This document shows, one piece after another, positions 57,453-64,000 of a stretch of 64,000 nucleotides of DNA. Source of the stretch: Thermodesulfobacteriota bacterium (lineage in GTDB: Bacteria > Desulfobacterota_D > UBA1144 > Nemesobacterales > UBA2774); NCBI GenBank assembly GCA_021604765.1, contig BQJP01000009.1, positions 24,213 through 88,212 on the forward strand, written 5' to 3'. Position 1 is the stretch's first letter, and the number at the start of each line of letters is the position of its first letter. Both the position numbers and the translations under genes were made by a program. The notes below the pieces were generated by a model, which had not been told where the DNA came from, did no database searches, and saw only the letters and a list, made by a program, of their open reading frames with translations.

Positions 57453-58585
57453 CTTAAACTATTTTTTATAATATTTGCTACATCCACTATATTAGGTGAC
57501 GAGTTTCTTGTCTTCTGTATTTCCTTTTTGATAGGAGTTGAATTAGCTGGATCGGAATACTCTATTACCAGATTGGCAAAACTTTCAGCTTCATCAGCAA
57601 TTGGAACATCCCCTTCGTTCCATATATATCCCCTTATCCCCATAGTTGTAGTTATAATCGGTATCTCCCAACCTACAGCCACTGCAAGCTTTGTACTACA
57701 GCCCATTGCATAACAAAAGACGGGGTTTATACATGTGCTCCAGGTAGAGGCGTCTTCTCTTAATTCTTCATCGCTGAGTTCGCCAAGATAATTAACAAAT
57801 TCATAATCCTCAGATAATTGTTGGCCCTCTTCTGCAGGGGATCCCACGATTCTTAATTCTATTATGTTGCCCTTAATTTTTTTGAGCTCATTGAGCACGA
57901 GTAATAATCCCTCTTTATTGGGTGGATGATCCAATCTGCCAACATAGCCTACCCTTCCCTTTATAGGTTGCCAGTTTAAAGGGGGTTCGTTAATCGTTCT
58001 TGGTATATGTGTAGCTCTTTTAGCACCTAGCCATTTTTCAATTTCAACTTCAAATGGTGCAAGACAAAACACATGATCTATATAAGAAGAGTGAGATGTT
58101 TCTTCTAGAAGTTGGCGTCCTAGATAATTAGCTTCAGTATTGCTCACTTTGTTTTTTGATAAATAGCTCGTCGCTCTGATTTCGTGGAGATAGTCAACGC
58201 TGGCAAGCCCATGAGATAGAAGGACTGTTTTAATTCCATAACCTAAATTTTCTTTAATGGTTTTCGCTAAAGGTCGGAGTACGTATTGGTTTAAAAATAT
58301 ATATTTGACAGAGTCTGTAAGAGAGCTCTTAATGTCGGCTATTGCTTTCTCCTGGTTAAAATTGTAGTTGTAAGGTTCTGGTTTGATTTTTCTTTTGACT
58401 CTATTAGACATCCTTCTGTCATTTTCAACTTTGAGAAACTTTAAAGAAAATCCAGCTTCTCTCAGAGTTCGTAAATACTCTTTTGAACATAACTGAACCC
58501 CACCAGGCACATCATCAAGTGAGTTGTCATAGTGTATAAATAATGCTGGGGTTGAGCCCTCAGATTTTCTTGTTTTCTCTTGCAT
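57449..58585 (-). CDS. Glycosyltransferase (GT4-like)
   Basis: 378 residues. The C-terminal Rossmann domain has RVGYVGRLDHPPNKEGLLLV and YLGELSDEELREDASTWSTC, characteristic of GT4-like group 1 transferases; the N-terminal domain has LSHGLASVDYLHEI. The usual E-x7-E motif is not clear near VFCYAMGCSTK. It lies 40 bases after a usp gene on the same strand, and is convergent with the glutamate-synthase-like gene (four-base overlap). Confidence 0.8.
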   Translation of the reverse strand: MQEKTRKSEGSTPALFIHYDNSLDDVPGGVQLCSKEYLRTLREAGFSLKFLKVENDRRMSNRVKRKIKPEPYNYNFNQEKAIADIKSSLTDSVKYIFLNQYVLRPLAKTIKENLGYGIKTVLLSHGLASVDYLHEIRATSYLSKNKVSNTEANYLGRQLLEETSHSSYIDHVFCLAPFEVEIEKWLGAKRATHIPRTINEPPLNWQPIKGRVGYVGRLDHPPNKEGLLLVLNELKKIKGNIIELRIVGSPAEEGQQLSEDYEFVNYLGELSDEELREDASTWSTCINPVFCYAMGCSTKLAVAVGWEIPIITTTMGIRGYIWNEGDVPIADEAESFANLVIEYSDPANSTPIKKEIQKTRNSSPNIVDVANIIKNSLS

Positions 58586-58625
58586 AGGATCTACTTAGAA
58601 TAAGTATATTAAACTTTAAAGAGTT

Positions 58626-59063
58626 TTAATCTGCTTCGTGCCTTACAATTAAGACTGGACAAGGAGATGAAAACATTACTTTATGGCTAGTGGTACCTAC
58701 AGAAAGCTCTCCTGATTCGCTTCTAACTCCGTGTGACCCCATAATAATTAAATCGATATCGTTCTCTTTAGCATAGTTGTTGATAACTTTCCAACGGGAA
58801 CCAATGATAATCTCCGCTTGGGTTTTAAGACCGGCATCCTGGAGAATCTTTATTTCTGCTTCCATCTTTACTTCTAACTGATTCTCAAGGCCTTTATAAA
58901 AATCTATTATTTCCTCGTCCATTTCCTCATAATCAAGTGGCTCAATTGCATGTAGCAAATAGAGTGATGAATTTAGAGATTGCGCCATATAAATAGCATG
59001 TTCTCTCGCGTTCTCAGTTTTAGTGGAAAAGTCTGTAGGATATAAAATTCGCTCAATTTTCAT
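58626..59063 (-). CDS. Single-domain universal stress protein
   Basis: 145 residues, one UspA domain: IERILYPTDFSTKTENAREH at the start and MGSHGVRSESGELSVGTTSHKV with the G-x2-G-x9-G-T loop. It is the fourth Usp in the island but is on the opposite strand. No -24/-12 site is visible upstream. Confidence 0.93.
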   Translation of the reverse strand: MKIERILYPTDFSTKTENAREHAIYMAQSLNSSLYLLHAIEPLDYEEMDEEIIDFYKGLENQLEVKMEAEIKILQDAGLKTQAEIIIGSRWKVINNYAKENDIDLIIMGSHGVRSESGELSVGTTSHKVMFSSPCPVLIVRHEAD

Positions 59064-59205
59064 TAGATTCTCCTTAAAACCATATTTAGAATAATTATGG
59101 GCATTCTTTAATTTAAAAGTATATACGTAGTAATATTTTAGGCTAGACCCGACTGTTGAATGTATTTAGAAAATGAGGAATTTAAAATATTCTTAAGGGA
59201 AGAAT

Positions 59206-60450
59206 TTATCCGAACAACTTTTTCACTTTCTTAAGTGTTTCAATACAAAGATCAATCTCTTCTTTGGTATTATAGACATAAAAGCTGATTCTTGCTGTAT
59301 AGTCCATAGAAAGATCATGCATTAGCGGCTGTGCGCAGTGATGACCTGAACGAACTGCAATACCTTGCTCATCTAACATACCTGCAACATCATGTGGGTG
59401 AACTCCATCTACGTTAAATGATATTACTCCGACACTTTCACTATCACTTTTATGTCCATAAATATTTATCCAATCAAACTCAGACATTTTCTCAAGAGCG
59501 TACCTCAGAAGTTCTTCTTCATGGTTATAAATATTTTGAAGACCGATATTTTCTAAGTAATCTACTGCAGCTCCTAGCCCTATTCCACCTGCTATATTAG
59601 GGGTGCCGGCTTCAAATTTCCAAGGTAGCTCATTCCAGGTTGATTCAGTCAGTGTAACTTTTTCAATCATATCCCCACCGTACATGAAGGGGTCCATATC
59701 TTCTAACAAGTTCTGGCGTCCGTATATAAATCCAATACCCGTAGGTCCCATCATCTTGTGTCCTGAGGCTACAAGAAAATCACAACCTATTTCGTTTACA
59801 TCAATTGGTATGTGAGGAACTGATTGTGCTGCATCGATTAATACCAACGCACCAACTTTTTTAGCCTCTTGAGTGATTTGTTTAATAGGATTTACTGTGC
59901 CTAGAACATTGGATGCATGAATTATACTTACAAGCTTTGTCTTCTCTGATAATAGTCCTGGGAGTTCGTCTAATTTTAGATTACCCTTGTTGTCAACTCC
60001 AAGCACATTTATCTTTATACCCTTTAAGTCGCGAAGCATCTGCCAGGGGACTATATTGGAGTGATGCTCCATAATTGTTATTAATACCTCATCCCCTTCT
60101 TGTAATCTATGAAGTCCCCATCCATATGCAAGGAGATTGATAGACTCTGTAGCATTTCTCGTAAAAATAATCTCTTTCCAGTCTTTGGCTCCAATAAAGT
60201 CTGCAACTTTTTTATGAGCCTCCTCGTACATAACAGTGGATTCATAGCTAAGCGTATGAACACCTCTGTGAATATTCGAGTTATGTTTCCGATAATAATT
60301 ATCAATGCAGTTTATGACACTTTCAGGTTTTTGAGTAGTGGCAGCATTGTCTAGGTAGATTAAAGACTTACCATTAACCTGACGTTTAAACACAGGGAAA
60401 TCTTTTTTAATTAGTTGTGGATCGAAAACTGATTTTATTAGCTTTTCCAT
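59206..60450 (-). CDS. sufS: SufS-type cysteine desulfurase
   Basis: 414-residue class II desulfurase. PLP-binding Lys in VASGHKMMGPTGIGFIYG (about residue 229); active-site Cys in AVRSGHHCAQPLM (about residue 367), the SufS pattern. NAATTQKPESVINCI and HHSNIVPWQ are also standard. Takes sulfur from cysteine and passes it to SufU, encoded just upstream (35 bases). Confidence 0.95.
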   Translation of the reverse strand: MEKLIKSVFDPQLIKKDFPVFKRQVNGKSLIYLDNAATTQKPESVINCIDNYYRKHNSNIHRGVHTLSYESTVMYEEAHKKVADFIGAKDWKEIIFTRNATESINLLAYGWGLHRLQEGDEVLITIMEHHSNIVPWQMLRDLKGIKINVLGVDNKGNLKLDELPGLLSEKTKLVSIIHASNVLGTVNPIKQITQEAKKVGALVLIDAAQSVPHIPIDVNEIGCDFLVASGHKMMGPTGIGFIYGRQNLLEDMDPFMYGGDMIEKVTLTESTWNELPWKFEAGTPNIAGGIGLGAAVDYLENIGLQNIYNHEEELLRYALEKMSEFDWINIYGHKSDSESVGVISFNVDGVHPHDVAGMLDEQGIAVRSGHHCAQPLMHDLSMDYTARISFYVYNTKEEIDLCIETLKKVKKLFG

Positions 60451-60485
60451 TATTAAGTAATTTAAAGATTAGTACAGAAATAACA

Positions 60486-60863
60486 TTAAGAGTCGGACTT
60501 GATTCCTGCGAGTGCTTTCTTTAAGACAGTTAATCCCAATAGCGCACATTTGAATCTTATAGGAGAGACCTGGCCGCCAAGCGCTTCAAGCATATCATGA
60601 TCAGTTAAAGATATAACATCACCTATTTCCTTGCCAGTTACGTTTTCTGTTAGTATTGAAACCGATGCTTGGCTAATTGCACATCCTGTACCGGAGAACT
60701 TAACATCATCAAGTTTGTTATCTCTAATTTTTAAATCAAGCCTTATTACATCACCACACGAAGGTATGCCTTCTTCATATGAAAAATCTGCATCCTCTAT
60801 GGTTCCAAAGTTTCTTGGATTTTTATAGTGATCTAAAATATAGTCTAAACTTTCACTTTGCAT
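60486..60863 (-). CDS. SufU/IscU-like Fe-S scaffold
   Basis: 125 residues. Three conserved Cys: IPSCGDVIRLDLK, GTGCAISQASVSIL and IRFKCALLGLTVLKKA. The Lys before the last Cys (as in SufU, where IscU has His) and the gene order suggest SufU. It lacks the ~20-residue insertion that SufU proteins normally have between the second and third Cys, so it is a short variant. Confidence 0.85.
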   Translation of the reverse strand: MQSESLDYILDHYKNPRNFGTIEDADFSYEEGIPSCGDVIRLDLKIRDNKLDDVKFSGTGCAISQASVSILTENVTGKEIGDVISLTDHDMLEALGGQVSPIRFKCALLGLTVLKKALAGIKSDS

Positions 60864-60968
60864 TTCTTATCTTCTCGTCAGTTCAAAATTAATATTGGGG
60901 TTAGTATACCAGTTAATTTCAGTTCTTCACTTCTTTAATATAGGATGAAATTATAAGTATTCTCAGTT

Positions 60969-61565
60969 TTATTGTTCTGTATCCATAACGCTCATCGTGC
61001 AGTTATGTTCTCTTAAGACTTTATCTACTCTTCCTAGATCGCAGTCAACTACCCAGAAATGACTGAGCTGTCTATTAAGTGGTGCTGAGCTGAAAGAGAT
61101 TACTTTCTCAGAATTATTTTGTATCAAGTGGAGTACATCAAATAGCCCAAGCTCATTAGACATATTTACCTCTAATTTAATTGGTTTATCATGGAAACTA
61201 AAGGTTGTCCTTAGCGCATCCAGAATATCCGTTATGGTAATAATCCCTAGCAGCTCATTTTTTTCTGATACTACAGGGAGAGAATTGAAATCTTTAACTC
61301 TAATTATGTCAGAAGCTATCTCGATGGGTGCATCTTCCATTATTGTAATAGGATCGGTGACCATAACATCTCCGACTTTTATATCCTCGTTATCCGAAAG
61401 AGCATTTGTTAAATCAGTTTGAGTTACTATCCCTACCAGCTTATCTCCTTGGACAACAGGGCATTGTCTGTAGTTTAGAGACTTCATCATATCCGAGACA
61501 TCTAGTCCTTTGTCTTCAGATGTAACAGTTCTTGGGTTAAGTGTCATATGGTCTTTGACTAACAT
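60969..61565 (-). CDS. CBS-pair protein with C-terminal ACT-like region
   Basis: 198 residues. Two CBS motifs (VKDHMTLNPRTVTSEDKGLD through GIVTQTDLTNALS; VGDVMVTDPITIMEDAPIEI through GIITITDILDALR) are followed by an ACT-like part (KLEVNMSNELGLFDVLHLIQ). It resembles AcuB-type regulators. It lies 105 bases upstream of sufU on the same strand. Confidence 0.88.
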   Translation of the reverse strand: MLVKDHMTLNPRTVTSEDKGLDVSDMMKSLNYRQCPVVQGDKLVGIVTQTDLTNALSDNEDIKVGDVMVTDPITIMEDAPIEIASDIIRVKDFNSLPVVSEKNELLGIITITDILDALRTTFSFHDKPIKLEVNMSNELGLFDVLHLIQNNSEKVISFSSAPLNRQLSHFWVVDCDLGRVDKVLREHNCTMSVMDTEQ

Positions 61566-61719
61566 TTACTCTGACCCCCTGTCAATATTTGAGATACTTC
61601 AAGTCTGTTGTACAAAATATATTTAACTTCAACTATAATACCATGTATTCAAAAGTCTCCAATAATAACTGATATGCTTGACAATTATACCCAGCTTCGG
61701 TTTTCTTCTAATATAAATT

Positions 61720-63252
61720 ATGAGTAAAAAAGGCGTTGTATACCTAATTGGGGCTGGACCTGGAGATAGAGGCTTAATCACTATCAAAGGGAAAGAACTT
61801 CTTCAAAAAGCTAACGTGATTGTTTTCGACTATCTTGTAAACACTGAGATTCTTGAATATGCCCAGGATAATGCTGAGATTCTGTATGTCGGCAAAAAAG
61901 CTGGACAAAAAGGAATGACTCAGAGAGGTATTAATGCCCTTCTCATCAGAAAAGCAAAGAAAGAGAATATTGTGGCAAGACTTAAGGGTGGTGATCCCTT
62001 TACATTTGGCAGGGGTGGAGAAGAGGCTGAAGCTCTTAAAGAAAAGAAAATTCCTTTTGAAATAGTCCCAGGGGTTAGTTCTGTCTCTGCTGTTCCTGCA
62101 TATGGAGGCATATCCCTTACTCATAGAGATTTCACCTCATCCTTTGCGGTTGTTACCGGTCATGAGCATCCTTCAAAGGCGGAATCCACTATTCCCTGGG
62201 AAGCGCTTTCACAGATAGGTACAGTGGTTTTTCTTATGGGGGTTAAGAAGCTTAAACAAAATATGAGGGAGCTAATAAAAGCCGGAAAAAACCCTGAAAC
62301 ACCTGTTGCTGTAATAACCTGGGGTACTTACCCTAAACAGAGAACCTTAACAGGGACTATAGAGGATATTTCTGAGTTAGTTAGTAAAGATAAAGAAATA
62401 ACCTCCCCTGGAATTGTTGTGGTTGGTGAAGTTGTTAGGTTGAGAAAAATAATCAATTGGTATGAATCTAAACCGCTTTTTGGTAAGACAATCATTGTAA
62501 CAAGACCCAAGAGTCAGGCTACTGAATTTATAAAGCTCCTTGAAGAACAGGGGGCACAAGTAATATCCTTTCCTACTATTGAGATAAGAACACCTGATAG
62601 TTATAAGGCGCTAGATAAAGCAATAAATAATATAGAAAAGTATGATTGGATAATTTTTACAAGCGTAAATGGAGTTACTTCTTTCTTCAATAGATTAAGA
62701 GATATAGGTAAAGATATAAGAGAGCTCCATAGCGCAAAAATAGCCGCTATAGGTGAAGTGACCGCTCAAGAGATTGAGAATCTGGGCATGAAAGTAGATA
62801 TTGTGCCCGATAATTATAAAGCTGAGGGCCTAATAAAACTATTTAAAAATAAGGATATCGAAGAATCAAAGATCCTTATACCAAGGGCAAAAGTTGCCCG
62901 AGATATTCTACCAGATAGTCTCGCAAAAATGGGAGCTAGTGTTGACGTAGTTGCAGCGTATATTACTAAACACCCCGGCAAAGCTATGACAAAAGAGATT
63001 GGCAAGCTTCTTAGTGAAGATAAGATTGACATGATAACTTTCACAAGTTCTTCCACTGCTCGAAACTTCTTTGAGTTGGTTCCGGGCTTTAAGCAAAGCA
63101 AGGGGCGTCCTGTAATTGCTAGTATTGGTCCTATTACTGCTAAAACGGTAAGAGATGCTGCTTACAAGTCTTCCATAATTCCTAAGCAGTATACCGTTGA
63201 ATATCTTGCAAAAGAGATAGTAGACTATTTTAAGAAGAGAAAGTTAAAGTAG
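61720..63252 (+). CDS. CobA-HemD fusion: uroporphyrinogen-III methyltransferase and synthase
   Basis: 510 residues. The first half is SUMT: VYLIGAGPGDRGLITIKGKE, VGKKAGQKGM and RLKGGDPFTFGRGGEEAEAL. The second half is uroporphyrinogen-III synthase from IIVTRPKSQATEFIKLLEEQ, with FTSVNGVTSFFNRL. The fusion closes uroporphyrinogen III and methylates it to precorrin-2 for siroheme or cobalamin. Fits the B12-using radical SAM enzyme here. Confidence 0.93.
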   Translation: MSKKGVVYLIGAGPGDRGLITIKGKELLQKANVIVFDYLVNTEILEYAQDNAEILYVGKKAGQKGMTQRGINALLIRKAKKENIVARLKGGDPFTFGRGGEEAEALKEKKIPFEIVPGVSSVSAVPAYGGISLTHRDFTSSFAVVTGHEHPSKAESTIPWEALSQIGTVVFLMGVKKLKQNMRELIKAGKNPETPVAVITWGTYPKQRTLTGTIEDISELVSKDKEITSPGIVVVGEVVRLRKIINWYESKPLFGKTIIVTRPKSQATEFIKLLEEQGAQVISFPTIEIRTPDSYKALDKAINNIEKYDWIIFTSVNGVTSFFNRLRDIGKDIRELHSAKIAAIGEVTAQEIENLGMKVDIVPDNYKAEGLIKLFKNKDIEESKILIPRAKVARDILPDSLAKMGASVDVVAAYITKHPGKAMTKEIGKLLSEDKIDMITFTSSSTARNFFELVPGFKQSKGRPVIASIGPITAKTVRDAAYKSSIIPKQYTVEYLAKEIVDYFKKRKLK

Positions 63253-63312
63253 AAACCATTTACGAAGTAATTAGAAGTGATAGTGAATTATATCTAAGAT
63301 AAGACTAGACCT

Positions 63313-64000
63313 ATGCCAAGATTTCCAATTGCAGAAAATCGAGTGAACAATGATGAAGCCCTTATTTCGGGGACTGATTATAAACATATAGTTAAGGTTC
63401 TCAGGCTTAAGACAGGAGATGAAATTACTCTCTTTGATACTAATTCAACAGAATATTATGGGAAAATAAAAGAAATTGGTAAAAGAGATATTATTGTTGC
63501 AATAGAGCAATCAAGACAAGTAAAGACAGAGTCCCCAATTGAGATCACTCTGCTTCAAGGGCTCCCAAAGGGGGACAAAATGGACTACATAATCGAAAAA
63601 GCTACAGAACTAGGGGTTACTAGAGTTGTTCCTGTTATAACAGAAAGATCTCAAATAAGAGAAAGAGACCGTATGAAGAGGTGGGAGAGGATAGCTTTAG
63701 AAGCTTCAAAACAGTGCGGGAGAACAAAACCAACTGTAATAGAAAATACTTTAGACTTTGATGAAGCTGTAAAGTTGTACTCTAAGAATGAGTTATCAAT
63801 AATACTTCATGTGGATTATGAGGTATCGACAAAAAGTTATATTAAAAACTCTTTACAAGCCCCTCAGAATATTGTATTATTTGTAGGTCCGGAAGGTGGG
63901 TTTACGGACAATGAAGTCCTCCTTGGTAACAAAATGGGTTTCATCTCTCTGGGTCTGGGTCCTAGAGTCTTGAGAACCGAGACAGCAAGTATTTCGGTTC
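63313..64000 (+). CDS. rsmE: 16S rRNA m3U1498 methyltransferase, truncated by window edge
   Basis: About 229 residues are visible; only the last few are missing. MPRFPIAENRVNNDEALISG opens the PUA-like domain; the SPOUT knot has GLPKGDKMDYIIEKATELGV, ALEASKQCGR and the SAM-binding VGPEGGF, with LGPRVLRTETAS at the edge. Methylates U1498 of 16S rRNA. It lies 60 bases after CobA-HemD. Confidence 0.95.
   Translation, partial: MPRFPIAENRVNNDEALISGTDYKHIVKVLRLKTGDEITLFDTNSTEYYGKIKEIGKRDIIVAIEQSRQVKTESPIEITLLQGLPKGDKMDYIIEKATELGVTRVVPVITERSQIRERDRMKRWERIALEASKQCGRTKPTVIENTLDFDEAVKLYSKNELSIILHVDYEVSTKSYIKNSLQAPQNIVLFVGPEGGFTDNEVLLGNKMGFISLGLGPRVLRTETASISV

Noticed and set aside
61678..61714. Sigma-70 promoter of cobA-hemD (TTGACA)
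   Set aside because: The -35 is perfect but the best -10 at allowed spacing (TTTTCT) is poor and the TAATAT is too far.

Overview
This AT-rich, gene-dense window comes from the chromosome of a Gram-negative bacterium. The outer membrane is inferred from several Sec/lipobox lipoproteins (BamE-like and LolB-like), an ExbB/ExbD pair and a MacB-type exporter. The presence of MqnC points to menaquinone made by the futalosine route. Three -24/-12 promoters imply a sigma-54-using lineage. The mix resembles former Deltaproteobacteria or Dadabacteria-type uncultivated lineages, but the taxonomic guess is weak because no rRNA or full marker set is present. There is no prophage, transposase, CRISPR array or tRNA gene that I could recognise. 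Both edges cut genes: an RNase II-family nuclease at the left and rsmE at the right.

Layout. 0-9 kb: RNB nuclease (partial), a DUF5329 protein, pyrG, a SnoaL-like protein, rdgB-rph, two tandem paralogous MFS transporters, two overlapping small lipoproteins and an SDR. 9-13 kb: a LysR regulator divergent from an exported acetoacetate-decarboxylase-fold protein with a clear palindromic operator and promoter, then VOC, MaoC and NnrS genes. 13-19 kb: tmRNA plus smpB, a PgaB-like glycosidase, dtd, dodecin, acyl-CoA dehydrogenase, and a nitroreductase with a small ribbon-helix-helix-like partner. 19-26 kb: clpB, a decayed copy of the pyrF 3' end, a sulfotransferase gene, intact pyrF, and proS. 25.7-29.4 kb: ExbB/ExbD and three transporters. 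29.5-33.9 kb: an operon of transglutaminase, TPR lipoprotein, LolB-like lipoprotein and HPr. 34-40 kb: mqnC, an envelope protein with a very basic tail, glgA, eda and a Fur-family regulator. 40-43.5 kb: a divergent nitroreductase-like protein followed by a B12-binding radical SAM enzyme.

43.5-61.6 kb is a stress and anoxia-type island: an ABC exporter operon with an alcohol dehydrogenase, four universal stress proteins, a cytochrome c, a TrkA-type K+ channel, two CBS proteins, an APH/AAA kinase fusion, a VIT-family transporter, an FMN glutamate-synthase-like protein and a glycosyltransferase, then sufU-sufS. Two divergent sigma-54-type promoters drive the exporter operon and the first stress gene, and a third precedes the CBS gene, so a shared regulon is likely. 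The window closes with a CobA-HemD fusion (siroheme/cobalamin and uroporphyrinogen III) and rsmE.

The most novel-looking items are the nitroreductase-like/B12-radical SAM pair with palindromic sites upstream of each, the sigma-54 stress island, the exported ADC-fold protein lacking the catalytic lysine, and the pyrF 3' duplication flanking a sulfotransferase gene.
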